Assembly (NCBI RefSeq): GCF_032854445.1
Contig: NC_088295.1
Span: 48,039,385-48,103,384, forward strand
Reading direction: 5' to 3'
Length of the DNA stretch: 64,000 bases
From: Liolophura sinensis
Lineage: Eukaryota; Mollusca; Polyplacophora; Chitonida; Chitonidae
Below are positions 1 to 12,199 of this stretch, one piece after another. Position 1 is the first letter of the stretch, and every line of letters begins with the position of its first letter. The notes beneath the pieces were generated by a model. It saw nothing but the letters and a program-made list of their open reading frames with translations, was not told the DNA's origin and made no database searches. A program made the translations under genes and the position numbers.

Positions 1-546
1 TTAGCCGCCATAGTTTCTTACCTCTTTTAAAGTGCCATAACATAAATGAAGGCCAGATCTTTCATAAATATTTTTCGACGATTTTTGCCTATTGTGTAGC
101 TGTCATAAACTGATTATGAATCCATATAGATTGTGATAATCATTTCAGGACCAAATGTGGACGTTAGATAAACAGCCGATTGTGTAAGTTGTTAATAGAA
201 GGATGGTGTAATTCAATACATTTGCACAGCGGGCACAGCACAGCTGTCCTGACACCGCGCGTACATGGGCGGCGAAGAATAACACACTTAACATCGAGAT
301 CTGCATGACGAGTGATGGTATCAAGCATTATTGTTTTTTTGCACGACATATTTTGAGAAAAGTCTAGTACCATATGTAAACATTTCTCTATTTTGTTAAA
401 AATAATAAAACCACAAAGTACGGGAAACATAAAATGTGTGTTCAACCGTAAATCACACCTGAAATCTTTATTGCTTTTCTCAATATAGATTCAACCAATT
501 TCATAAAGAAACTGAGAATAAAATGTTGATTTATGCCATATATATA
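1..546. other. AT-rich non-coding stretch, no gene seen
   Basis: No reading frame here has recognisable domains or plausible codon use. The longest frame is under 100 codons, as expected by chance. No repeat family of this window was recognised in it. Confidence 0.5.
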
Positions 547-703
547 TTAATACATCCAGATTTAATAAGCATTATTTCTGTCAGTGCTATTCGTGTAAAT
601 CCAAGTAATCTTTCTTCTGAACCCATGTAATAATATACATCCAGATTTAATTACACAGAGCTATTTTGTATAAATCATATTCGCGTGAACCAATATTAAT
701 CTC
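547..703. repeat. Diverged two-copy tandem duplication, about 85-89 bp
   Basis: TACATCCAGATTTA occurs at 551-564 and again at 636-649. Each copy is followed about 25-30 bases later by a TATTCG(T/C)GT(A/G)AA-type string and then a TAATCT string (about 589-612 and 678-703). Matching landmarks in the same order make an old local tandem duplication more likely than chance. Spacing drifts between 85 and 91, so indels have accumulated. No function is suggested. Confidence 0.5.
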
Positions 704-1230
704 GCCCAGGTTCGTGTACTGCATGTGTGTTTTTCTCATATCCAGCCAAACATCTGTATAATAAATGAATTACGCATGCATAACAAATTTTGATTCAGGC
801 ATATATCCTTCTGACGTGTTTTGCCAAGTAATGGAAGTTTGAGGAATGAAACAAAATGTGTAAACACATATCTGCGTTCAAATATCAATTTTCTAGAATT
901 GTGTTGTGATATAAAAAATGATATAATGTTTTTATACAGTGACATCCATAGATATTGTTTTGTCGTTTGTATACGCCACTAAGTATGTGTTCAGGTATAT
1001 GTAACTGTATCTATAATAAAGGCAATGTATAACAGTATATATAAAATCAGGTGATGGGAGCTATACTAAAATAACACGATGCACTTGATTTTAGAATTAA
1101 CATTTGTTTATCTTTATCAATAAACGTATGTGAAAATCTGAAAAAAAGAAGCTGGACATGTATGAAATCACCTTATGTAATCGTGGTGACAAGACCTAAT
1201 ACATGACGGCATGTCAACTTACTGCATGAC
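704..1230. other. AT-rich non-coding stretch, no gene seen
   Basis: Only short chance reading frames are present, and no SINE or other repeat was recognised. It leads into the 30-bp tandem array at 1231. Confidence 0.5.
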
Positions 1231-1350
1231 AGATGTTTGTTCGACAATCTGGAGTCAGTCAGATGTTTGTTCGAAGATCTGGAGTCAGCCAGATGTTTGT
1301 TCGACGATCTGGAGTCAGCCAGATGTTTGTTCGACAATCTGGAGTCAGCC
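1231..1350 (+). repeat. Minisatellite, four copies of a 30-bp unit
   Basis: Four consecutive units start AGATGTTTGTTCGA and end GGAGTCAGYC, beginning at 1231, 1261, 1291 and 1321. Differences are confined mainly to the CAA/AGA/CGA/CAA triplet and one T/C near the unit end. Because 30 is a multiple of three, the array is open in several frames. The plus strand gives MFVRxSGVSQ repeats in one frame and LFxxLESARC repeats in another. The frames close soon after the array, so coding is unlikely. This is probably a simple tandem duplication. Confidence 0.9.
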
Positions 1351-2855
1351 ATCTACTGCTGTTTTCTGACTTATTATTTAATGTTATTAACACGGCCCTA
1401 TCCACCCAGGAACGCTGGAAAGTCTCCCGAATAATCTCATGCATGTAGTACAAACAATTCGAAGAAAATTAGTTTTAGCTGTTACATAAATAGCTGTTGT
1501 GAAATTTACAGGCTTGGCATTAAGCATGTACTGCGAATTGATATAACGTGTACAAAACGAGCGATATAGGGATTCACGTGGGTGGGGCTTGAACACATCA
1601 CCGGTATGCAATTTACCCACACAACTCTTTTATCGAATATATGCACTTCATTGTAACCGGGGAAGTTAATTTGTAAGACCTGTGTTTCATTAAAACATCA
1701 AAACAGCGCATGAAAGCAGAAAGAAAATGAAACCACAGGCTACAAAGTGTTGCTTGCTCATTTCGTGTTTTTTTTTTTTATATATTTAATTTTTTTTCAT
1801 AGACACGTTATTAAATTTTATCTGCGCAGAGATTAACACATATGCATTTCCTCGTTTTATGCGAGACAGTTATATCCTCTGCTGAGGATCAAAAATGCTG
1901 ACTCATTAAAAATTAAGATGATGCGTAACCGGATATTAAGCAGAAATAAAAAAAAAAAGGTCGGGTGGTATTGTAATATGTAGACCACTTTCCTGGTTGG
2001 ATGAGTTAATCCAGTAGATCCACTGATAAGCGTCACGTGATACACAAGTACAGCACAACGCCGAAACATGAAATATTTAATTTTAACTCATTATTTCAGC
2101 ATTATATTTTGCCATCATCAGTGGTGCTTTTCAGAACTACTGCATATATTTGTGTAATCTGCATCACTGAATCCGTTGTAAAAAGTGTGTACATAGTGTC
2201 AATGTGAATACCACAAGAGAACAAGTAATGAAATCGATAATTAATATTTTTTATTTGAGAGTAAGAAAAATTTAGGGAGTTACACAACCTTGGCTGCGCC
2301 TTGATTCGAACTCAAGGCGTCTATCATCAATATCCCTTCATTTTAGCGCAAAGCGATATCCATCTATCTTTCTCAGCTTTACCGTAAACACCCTGTCAAT
2401 TAAACCGCAGTCTGTATAGACCAAGTGTTCTTTATAATCCGAAGTGTGTGTGTGTCAAAACTATTGATTTCTCGACCAAGAATCAAGCATATCAGGAGAT
2501 TTGCGACTGTTAAGAGTCTTTGCAGTGTGTACTAAAATAGATTAATTGATTTGACGTTTAACCCTGGCTGTATACACAGCAGCCGTATACCAACGCCTAA
2601 CCACATACTCGCATATAAGACACAGAGCGACTTTTTCCACACGTAAAGGACAATGCGAGAGATAACCGCAAATCTGTATCTAATCCGCGATTTATCATTA
2701 TAGTTCGATGTGCATATTGTTTCACTTGTGATTATCTGGACAGATGTTGATGTTTGTGACACATAGGTTGAAGAACATTGAACATTGAATTCTTAAGTTC
2801 AAATCCCGCTTTTGGGCCGGATTAGCCTTTTTAAAGCTAAAGTCATAAAAATATC

Positions 2856-2857
<2 letters not shown>
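1351..2857. other. Non-coding stretch, no gene seen
   Basis: AT-rich sequence with poly(T) and poly(A) runs near 1768-1795 and 1948-1959. A B-box-like TTCGAACTC string near 2307 on the complement hints at a decayed tRNA-like head, but no A box or tail supports a SINE. No gene is recognised. Confidence 0.4.

Positions 2858-2927
<70 letters not shown>
2858..2927. repeat. TA dinucleotide microsatellite, about 35 repeats
   Basis: Uninterrupted alternating TA between ATATCCC and ACCTGCTC. Its length makes it a likely polymorphic locus and a likely sequencing or assembly weak point. The self-complementary tract could extrude a cruciform. Confidence 0.97.
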
Positions 2928-3760
2928 CCTGCTCTTCAAAAAAGCTCGAACGGAAAGATTTCTTCCCAGAGGATGTTAATGGCGCATGTCATTCACTACT
3001 GTAAAAGCAAGGTAGTCTATATATATGTCCGTATATCTCGTGTGTTTTGTGCTTGAGTTGATTGATGCTACGACAAGAATTTCAGTGAGAACGTCACATC
3101 AAATGATACCATTAGCCTGTGCTGCGTGAATACATGGTGCCCAACCATTTCCCAAGCTTTCCTGGAAGCAGTGGTGTATACAAAAAAGCTTCCACAGCTC
3201 GGAACTGATTTGATGTATGATTTATATTCATCTACGCTTAATAAGCTGGACGCTCGGGCAAATGTTGCAGATTGATATCTACGTATAAAGGAGAGCTGAT
3301 AACACTACCGCCGCTTACGAAAAAAAAAAAGCATTTAGATTAAAAGATAGGACGCTGTGGTCAGTGCGCTGCGAATATATTTAACGGTCCAGTGTGGACG
3401 GTGCAAAATCTTGATTAACGCTGCGATGCAGCCAGAAAAGCCACCATCTGTCCATTGTCAAGCTACAGGTAATCTTCAGGTGTATCGCTCTGACAACACC
3501 TGCATCACATGCACGGCAGACAGCATATGAAGACAAATGACATTCTATCGGACATCACGGCTTCAGGTTTGTCTGTGGCATTTATATGTCTATACTGGGC
3601 TGCACATAAACTTACACACAGGTAAATCTTTCGCTAATGAGAGGTGGAAAACTCACCTTCCACTTAAGCCCACAGAGAACTTCCGATTCAAGCGCCTCGT
3701 GCTTTCGAGCATCGCCATTGTGATTTAAGACCTGTCAGTAGGTCATCCTGACCCAATACC
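2928..3760. other. Unique non-coding stretch, no gene seen
   Basis: Mixed-composition sequence with only short chance reading frames. No repeat family was recognised. It leads into a GC-richer patch at 3770. Confidence 0.4.
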
Positions 3761-3769
3761 AGTGCAGCT

Positions 3770-3870
3770 GCCAATCAAGCGCCCGCGCCGACCACAGAGA
3801 GACGGGTGTCGACAACACGTGACCTCATTTGGCCCCGCCCACCTCACCAACCTGCTCAGCTAACCGTGGA
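3770..3870. promoter_or_regulatory. GC-rich patch with E-box/CRE-like and Sp/KLF-like strings
   Basis: Within AT-rich surroundings, about 100 bases are GC-rich. They contain CACGTGACCTCA (an E-box overlapping a TGACCTCA half-site) close to GGCCCCGCCCACC (an Sp/KLF-type GC box). This resembles a proximal promoter or enhancer in composition. No transcript start or adjacent coding exon can be identified, so the call is tentative and strand is not assigned. Confidence 0.2.
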
Positions 3871-6800
3871 TGATATATTTGAATGAGCACGTTAGCCGAC
3901 AAGAGAAGAGGCAGAACAAATAGTACTTACTTAAACCAACACGTCCTCCGGTAACATGTCAACACCAAGACCTTTTTACGGCGAACACATTTAAACAGAT
4001 TGAGAGGGGCGAAATGCAGGCGAAACAATCAACAGAGGGTATCAAGCTAGTGGGCGTGCAAACCCACCTTCCGATCTTTGTTAGCTGATCAGCAACTTCA
4101 ATGGAGTAGACCAGACAGCACATAAATACATTCAACATGTGCTCTAAGCACTCCACTAACAATTCGGAGACGAAAAATCCTTTATATGAAGCCGCTGTAT
4201 TCCGATGGGAAACTACTGCAATTGTTCGCATGACGGAAAAAAATTCCTAAATTAGAAAAAGGGCCATGGTTGTTTGCTTCGCTTTTTAAGAACAAAATGC
4301 CAACATTAGGAGCGATGTGCACTTTCCTGGACGACAATTAAACACACAAAATATATCATTCTGATCTTTACATCTTTTTAGTATTTAAATATTTGATGAG
4401 ACCAAGCGACTTAGGGATACGTTATTGGAGAAACAATTTGATTAAGACTGCAGAAATCAAATCAGACGGCTGTGCAGTGTGGCACAATCTGGAGCATTGA
4501 TGGCACCATTACGTGAACTTTACGCAATATTAGCAGCAAGAAAGATATACTTGTGTAAGACTTGTTTAAATTTCCTAACCTGTAATATCAAACGAAATAT
4601 TCCAATTGGGAAGATCTTGTCATGTTAGTATAAGACCGGTGGTGAGTTGTATGGAGACAGACAGCAATCGGATCATGCATATATTTGACTTAAACATTTA
4701 TTTCAAACTGTCGAAAACGGAACTGGTTCCACAAGCAGTTGGTTTTGCCGGATTGTGTGTTGGTACAACGGGAACAGATTTACACAGCAGAGGTGCTGTG
4801 TTTTTATAAGGAGGATCTCGGGGGTACATTCATGTAACATTCATCGTCGGCACAACCCTTCCTCATTTTCTGGAAGCGTCCTAAATTTGCCCAGATCGAA
4901 AGAGGATGCGCTAAAGATGGTACCGATGGATTTCGAGAAATGCAATCCTAGGGCAGAGCCAGCAAGCCGACGGTGGTATCCATTTGAATTCCAGACATTG
5001 TCCAAATGTTACGTAAATTTCAGCAAAATGTCACCGTATTTAACCATTACGGTTAACATTTGCACTCGAGGGACAGTGTTCCCGAAAACCTTTCCCCTCT
5101 CATGTCAATAGGAAGAACGCTAGTCTGTGCTAGTTCAAGCCCAAATAATGTAAATATAACAATACTACAATTCTGAGGAAACACATATATGCATCTGAAG
5201 AGAAGTAAATACGAGAAATTCTATCAATGTTTGTGAATAATAAATTGAAATTGATTAAACCGTATTTACGAAATGAATGAAATATCGAAGTGACCCTCAA
5301 ATGATGCAATATAAATTAGCTTACATCAGTGTGGCCCTTGAGCAGTAAGAATCGCAATTGACGTACTATTACACATTCTATGGCGGCCAGAGAGAATTCA
5401 AATATTAAAAGTATTTAAATATTTAACTAGCACTCTGCAATTTCCGTACTGGATTCTTTCGCGGGTTTACACACGATGTTGACCATTATTGACTTTGAAA
5501 TAACTATCTCGAGGAGTGGAACGCACGCAAGGACGGATGGTAATGAAATTCAAAAAAAAAAAAGATAATTTAAAACGACGACAATTTCGCTCTTCAGCCA
5601 ACTTCCACATTTAATTCAACGGCCCTTTTTGTATGCTTAGCCAATAATCCAGTGACCTTTTACTTGTGAACTTCAATTCATAGATTCTTACTGACATTTA
5701 GCTAAGTTTAAATATATAACACAACAGCCTCCCCATTACACATGTATATAACAATTGATTATGCAAGGAACGGCTTTATCAACATGACAAAGTCTTAGTG
5801 AATGTACTACCATGCATGAGATTTGAAATACCAAAGGCGCTATAGGAACATCGAAATAATGTTTAAAATATGCAGTAATTTACTTTTCCTTCATATGACC
5901 ACATACAGACAATATGGTTGTTGGGAAGGGTTTGGCTGGCATAAACTTCTTTGTTACAATTAGACTTTGCAGAAAGTCCAGTGTATAATTGTTACAGGTA
6001 GCCAATATAAAATTCCAAACTTATATCGCCCACAAATTAACAATATTCGAGCTTACACGTTACCACTCTATATGTTTATCAGTATATTTTATCTAATTCG
6101 ATTAAGCTTCAATATGGTATTTTGATTTCTTGATTTATCACCAAACAGTATAATACGCTTCTAAGACACACAAATAGAAAAGCACTATTAAGATCCGTGA
6201 CAAACATGTAAACTGTAAACAGCGCTTAATCTTTCTGCACGATGTTAAAGTGCGCATGACCGACAAAGGCACAAACGAAGCCGTGTTTATTGGTCCACAA
6301 TGCATGCCTCATCTGCATTTGGAACCCAGGGTGGCTGTATAAGAATTGCCAATGGAAATGATTGGGTCAATTTGTTTGTGTGAAACAGAATCAGAATATT
6401 GTGTCTACAAGTAAACAAGCAAATATACAAAGGTCCTTTGAGCATGTCCTATGTCTATGTATAGAGGCGACGCACACTGGCGTCAGACCAGATCAAACGA
6501 TGCTAGAACAGAGTCAGAAAATTCCAAAAGAGACCAAAGCAAACAGCATCAGTTCTAGAAGGTAAGCCGACGACTTGTACAAGGATTTAGCATTGAGCCG
6601 TAACCATATAGATTGCGATAACCAGTTTAGTTATCCTAGTATATCAGATTACGACAGAAGCCATGGGCAAACTCCGTGCTAATGTACGCCGTCAGATGGA
6701 ACAACACGAGGGTCAATCTAGTCGTGAAACGTAAAACGTAAACTGTACACGTAACACTATGCGCAGCAGTTTTTTATACTTATAGAAGTTGACGATATGT

Positions 6801-7348
6801 GGCATGTAGACGATTCCACATAGCCCTCTGCGACTTCATTCATAATTTTTTGACATCAGGTTTTAGAGCTTTCTAGGTGTGTCCGAGAAATTAATATTTT
6901 GACCATCTCATACATGTTGCCTTATGACAAATGCATTCAGATTTCAACACTGGTCAGTACCAAAAAATCGCGACAAGATCTTAACAGTATATGACTGATA
7001 TGTGTAAAGTTAAAAACAACTCAGCCTACTTAACCCGAGAAACAGAGGCCTGTGTGTTCTGTGATGGCAAGAAACTTTACAAAGTTTGTCCACAGGATTT
7101 TATAATTTAAAACGAAAATCTACATTGGGATTCACACAATTTTCTATAACATTTTACCATAAAAATACCATTGTCATCTAACACGCCTGTAAATTACGAA
7201 ATATATATAAGGCTCATTAAAATACAGACATCTCTAATTATAGGGCTGTGTGATTCATATCATAGCAATGGTATGTAGTCAGGCGACATTTTACGCAAAT
7301 AAAATCGATATGAAGAACAAAACTGTATCTCATCCAGATTTACTTACT
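3871..7348. other. Long unique stretch, no gene recognised
   Basis: AT-rich sequence. The longest frame (4755-5111, plus strand, 118 codons) has no recognisable domain, signal or codon bias. No SINE copy was found across this stretch. A spliced gene with short exons cannot be excluded by eye. Confidence 0.4.
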
Positions 7349-7363
7349 GGGGGGGGGGGGGGG
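7349..7363 (+). repeat. Homopolymer G15 tract
   Basis: Fifteen consecutive G on the plus strand. Such tracts are length-unstable and error-prone in sequencing, and can support G-quadruplex-like structures. No gene is adjacent. Confidence 0.95.
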
Positions 7364-8690
7364 CGAAGACAAGATGTCAGTCAAAGACAATAAACAAATT
7401 GGTCGTTACAAAGAGAGTTAGTTGACTTCAAGTTTTACATGCATCCCTATCTTCGTGTCAAACCTTGTACCTTGTATCCCTTTAAACCTTTCAAAAGAGT
7501 TTCGAGATGGATCTCTTTTATCACTGAAGATAAAAGAAGCCCTACCGTACCATGTGGACCAGTCAGAAATGCTAGGAAACTATCCTGGGTTACATTTACT
7601 ATAACATGGGCGTCTTACAAATGTTTCCCCATGCATTTAAACGTTATTTGGAGTAAACTTGATGGAAAAAATTGAAGAGAAGGCCTTGTTGTTCAAAACT
7701 GTTTCAAGACTTAATGCCAAATTTAAATCTAAGTCCAGTCTTCAATTTTGTACTTGTACTTAAAAATAATTGCGTAACAGTATATTAAATATGAACTAAA
7801 TCTGCTGCTCTGATACTTTGATTTTAAACAACTGCATAGGCTTCTGAATTTGGCAAAAATTTTAAATATAAACTACGATTTGATATAAGTATTAACCAAT
7901 ACACTTTTGAACAAAATGAGCCCTAGACATTTGTTTCCTGAGACTTGTGACAGGTCAAATGATACAGTAGGGCACGTTTAACCTTTAGGGACAAAAGAAC
8001 GTCTTCTCAAAACTCCCCTGTCAATCAAAGTTTTAGATCATTTAGATCATGTATGTTGTAAGCGGATGAGTGACTTATTAAGTTTTGGGTTCAATTCCAG
8101 TGCGCGTCAGTTTGTCGTTCGATACTCACAGCCTTCTTATGTGCATAATGTGTATTTCGAAGCATTAACTCATCTTCCTTCACTTGCGGCCAGTGGCCAG
8201 GTATGTCAATGGATATCCGCTAACATCTAACAACCACCGAGCAGCATACGAGAAACCAAAACTACTTCGACTACCCTATATTCTGGCATATTTATGTATG
8301 AATGAAAAACCGTTCAAAAATAAATAATGCGGTCGGGTTGAAACATATTTGTGATAACATGAATTACCCACAACCAAAACTTATAACCACCGATAAAGGA
8401 TATATTCTTTTATTTCGCATGTGGGTTGAGTGATTCGTATTTAACATGTGCCTCATATAACAGCTTACCTTGATGAAATCGCCCCAGCACGTCTTGTATA
8501 GATATAGTTAAGTGAAACACAAACTAGTAGCTTGTTTAGATAGTCCTAAACGGGTTGCTTGTGTCACACCGAACGAATGCGATCCATAAGACCATGCCAT
8601 CTACCTCTAAACATCCCTGGCTGTTCGAATCCAGTGCTAAATCTGTCAAGCCTTTCCCTCCAAAGTTCCTCGCGCTAAATTAAGGTCCCT
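7364..8690. other. Non-coding stretch with two weak tRNA-like B-box strings
   Basis: GGGTTCAATTCC near 8088-8099 and GTTCGAATCC near 8623-8632 resemble RNA polymerase III B boxes. Neither has a convincing A box at the right distance or a recognisable SINE body or tail. They may be eroded SINE heads or coincidence. No gene is recognised. Confidence 0.3.
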
Positions 8691-8699
8691 GTCGTATTG

Positions 8700-9140
8700 T
8701 TCACGGTGCACATGTCAGTGAAAACAGACGGGTATATTACAGGCAGAATTCCCGGTGTTAGCTCGCCGGGGGATTACGCTGACAAACCATGAGCCCGGCA
8801 AAACCCCTAGCATTGACAGGTACGCTTGTAGATGCGGTCTATTGTCCACTCGCGTCCGCGCTGGCCAAATCTCCTGATCCTCTTCTTTAGGATCAATGAA
8901 ACGCGCTGGGGTCATTGTCCGTCCTCCCCGGACACTCCCACGTGGACGCACAACTGACCACAGCCCCTTACCAATCTATTATTGATCTCCAGTGACCACT
9001 GTCCAGTCAACGCCTGCCCAATTAAAGGCTTCGACCGGACGTTGGCTGAATAGCGGGCGGATGTATATTCGGCTCAAGAGGGCCAAGTCTGTTACGTAAT
9101 AACTATGTTCTGCGATCGAAACACGCGTCAAATAAACCCT
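8700..9140. other. GC-richer unique block, function unknown
   Basis: This block is visibly less AT-rich than the surrounding 10 kb, with strings such as CTCGCCGGGGGATTACG and TCCCCGGACACTCCCACG. A 78-codon minus-strand frame (8715-8951) crosses it, but its peptide is unrecognised. It could be an exon, a regulatory element or neither. Confidence 0.3.
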
Positions 9141-9443
9141 CCCGAATTGATTTTATCTTTGGATTTATCCATTGTTACAGATGGTCTGATTAACTCTGGG
9201 ATCAGTGTAATTAACAAAAACATTCATATTTAATATCAACATGTTCCGTTTTGACACACGCGCTCTTACTCCGCCCACGAGCAACAGGGTGAGAATGAGC
9301 AGTATCGCTTTAATGCGTTAGATACACAATTGGCATATGTAATGGTCAATGTTCTATTTCTTTTTTTACTGTAGTGGATGTAGTTGTAGAATTAGGGAAA
9401 ACAGTTTGACAGGAAGATAAAATGTAATACATATACCTCGTAC

Positions 9444-9932
9444 TCAAGAAAATAATGACATACAATGTTCCTTATTCTGCGGGCAACGGATACAAATTAC
9501 TGAGCTTCCATAAGCTGCCAATGAAAATTCAAAAACACACTGACTTGGAGTCGAACCTTGACCTAGGCTCACAGTGTTAATACAGCAACGATGACATATA
9601 CATATTAGGCACAATTGGCCCCTAAATTCAGCCGGGTAAATATGAGGAGGTATAGTCGGGATAAAAATCGGCCAGCGTCTGAACAAACCGCTCGCGCCGT
9701 GTCCTTTTGCCCGGACGTGTTCAAACCGCGAAGCGAGCGAAAGTGCGAGAGTGTGAGTCAAGGGGGCGCTGCACACACTCAGTTCCGGCTGTAAATCTCC
9801 AGGAATATACGGCTGTTGGCACGTTAGGTCATGGGGTAGCCTGCCGAGGTTAGCACCCCAAAACACGATTAGCGTTCCCTGAATTCCACGTAGACTTGTC
9901 AACTGACACTGAATTCTCCAAATGTCCATCAT
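9444..9932 (-). other. Longest open frame in the window, 162 codons, unrecognised
   Basis: A minus-strand frame runs from an ATG at 9932 to a stop at 9444. The peptide is rich in Ile, Leu, Cys and Pro, with no recognised domain, no clear signal peptide and no low-complexity repeat. It lies in a locally GC-richer block (about 9640-9850), where stop codons are rarer, so this length is not strong evidence of coding. A B-box-like string on the complement (about 9548-9560) overlaps it. It could be a chance frame, a UTR or an exon of an unknown gene. Confidence 0.12.
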
Positions 9933-11670
9933 AACAAGAACATCCTTTCTGTGCTTGATACCGAAAACAATCCCAATGGAAAGACGTCAGACATATTATG
10001 AAGTCAACTTTCGGTGATGCTGTTTGTCTTAGATGGTTGGCAAGAACTCATCTGGTGTAACGTGCAGGTCTATTTGTATACAATAGGTCTCTTCATGATA
10101 CCAAATGCTACAGACCGTTTGAATGAGATATCGCGTTAATATGTAATAATGTTGGAACTGACATCGCTTTTAAGTAATGTTTTTTTTTTAAATTTGATAT
10201 TGTTTTTAAATAAAATTTTTGATGTCACTTGTACTATTTTTGTCCAGCATGGTCTCTCGACATCATAGTTATTGTGCTGCCTCACTGAAACGCCATGCGG
10301 AAGACACTTAATCTATGTGGTCCGTTTTATTCACAACTGCCATTGAAAACTAGCTTTAAACTAAGTTTAAAAGCTTCAGTGGAAGACAGTAACAAACAGC
10401 AAACTCCCGAGACCTTAAAACCTTTTTGTCGTATTGTGTATTCCTGCGTTGGTGCGTGGTGCAGAATGAAAGAAATGACCATGGCCGTGAAATTTCTGAA
10501 TGAAAAAAAAAACTCTACAAGATATGTACCGGTACGTTTTTATGCTTCAGGAACATCATGCAGCGGAAATCCTTGGATTATATTTACTTGTCACGACCAT
10601 CGATTTAATCATGTGAAAGACCTAAAAATATTATAAGTGATTTGTTTACAATGTTTTTTTGTTAGCTCGATCCAGCAGTCTGGTGAAAACAAAACATGAA
10701 GTATGGCTGGCGAACTTCCGAAAAAAGCTGCAATCACGGAGTGCATTTGTTCCGGGGCCGTATTAAATACGAAGTCCTCCCGACGTACCTGCTGTCATTT
10801 TGATGCATCAAGCGGGTTTCTATCGGGTTATCCAAAACTCTGAGCAGACAACCCCGCACCTTGTGGATCAGACATTTGAAGGGAGCGAGACAGACGCCGG
10901 AAATGTTCTACTGTCGGTATAACTGATTACATCGTAATATCTTCCCTCGGGGAAAGTTCGACAAAAAACGTGAAGATGTCACGCGCTCCTAAATAAAACT
11001 CACGCATGAAGATAATTTTCTTTTCCAAAATGCTTATAATTACAAAATAATATCGTATAACATCCGCCAATTTGACAGATACGACATGTAAAATATGTCT
11101 CTAAAACGTCTCTATCTTAGCTTGAGATTCAACTTCACGTCTGGACCTGTCACGATAATTTATGGTTAGATCCAAATTGCAGACTGCATGTCAGACACAC
11201 GGATGTGGACTGTGGTTTCCCTAAACTCACGAATAAGGCTCAGAGGCAAGCTCATCCCTAGCTTAACTCACTGTCATTAGGATGCAGGCTGTAATTTTCT
11301 GCTCGGAAGTTCTAGCTGTCGGTGTATGAAACTATGCGATAGTGAAGTGTTCTAAAAATGAAAAGTCAATTCCTGTCTTGGTCGTATATATTTAGCCCTG
11401 CGGAACTCCTATATTACTTATTTGGAGCGCATAACAGTACTCGTATTTCATTGAATATGGAATGTCAGTAGTTTGGTCACACACACACATGTAATTTGTC
11501 CATGGTTTGGAAACGGCACGGCGTGAAATACAATCTAACATAGTGTATGGATCAGAATTGTATGACACCTGAGTTATATTACACATTAGGCTATATTGTC
11601 AACTTACGGAAGCCTAAAAGGTGGAAACGTTTAACAGAGAAGAATGAGAATGATCTTTGGATTAACGTTT
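9933..11670. other. Unique non-coding stretch
   Basis: Contains a plus-strand frame of 113 codons (10295-10636) with no recognisable domain. The block around 10730-10990 is GC-balanced (CCGGGGCCGTATT, CCTCCCGACGTACC) inside AT-rich flanks. No repeat family was identified. Confidence 0.35.
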
Positions 11671-11815
11671 CTATTTATTTGATTTGATTTGTGTTTTATC
11701 CCGCACTCAAGAATATTTTCACTTATACGACAGTAGTCAGCATTATATGGTGAGGAGAAACCGGGCAGAACCCGGTGGTAACCCAAGACCATTCGCAAGT
11801 TACCTAAAAGACTTG
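11671..11815 (-). mobile_element. SINE family 1, truncated copy
   Basis: Read on the minus strand, this has the family-1 core (a diverged CCGGGTTCTGCCCGG), then ATAATGCTGACTAC, CGTATAAGTGAAA, TATTCTTGAGTGCGGG and an AAATAAATAG tail at 11671. The tRNA-like head is missing. It differs from the intact copies at many positions and the 5' end fades near 11815, so it is an old, 5'-truncated insertion. Confidence 0.8.
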
Positions 11816-12017
11816 GAAATATGCAATCGCGGGCCCTATTCTATACATAACAAGCTGATGAGCATCTAAAGTGGTTTACGATTACGTTCTGTCAAATTAA
11901 AATACACTGTTTACATGTGGTGTACAAGCGAAATATACACAAATGTATGTCCCCGATGTTTGCGAGGCAGAGGATCAGAACATTTGGAAATTTAGGGTTA
12001 GAGTTAATAATGGTACT
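11816..12017. other. Short unique spacer with telomere-like string
   Basis: TTTAGGGTTAGAGTT occurs at about 11991-12005. This is under two units of the TTAGGG telomere repeat and is probably coincidence. No gene is seen. Confidence 0.3.
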
Positions 12018-12080
12018 AGCATCGTTCCATCGCTTTCCACCATCGTGCCCTCATTCCGCAGTATCGTTCCATCGTTGACC
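12018..12080. repeat. Three tandem copies of a 21-bp unit
   Basis: Three consecutive 21-base units start near 12018, 12039 and 12060. Read in one plus-strand frame they give SIVPSLS, TIVPSFR and SIVPSLT. In the shared IVPS block, all three base differences between unit 2 and units 1 and 3 fall at third codon positions (GTT/GTG, CCA/CCC, TCG/TCA). This is compatible with selection on a protein, but the sample is tiny. The containing frame is only 70 codons (11943-12155). On the minus strand the same repeat gives DGT/EGT motifs. Confidence 0.7.
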
Positions 12081-12199
12081 ATGATGATGGTCTTAACCGG
12101 CTTCCATAGTAACGTGTTAGGAAGGCAGAACAATTTTCCCACATATAAGGCGTGAAAATGTATGGAAGACAAAAGTGATTTTAGTACCTCACACACCCC

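Noticed and set aside
9540-9600. tRNA-like element on the minus strand (GGTTCGACTCC)
   Set aside because: A good B-box-like string, but no convincing A box and no SINE body or tail. Short B-box matches are expected several times by chance in 64 kb.
11991-12005. Interstitial telomere repeat
   Set aside because: Fewer than two TTAGGG units, with no degenerate continuation.
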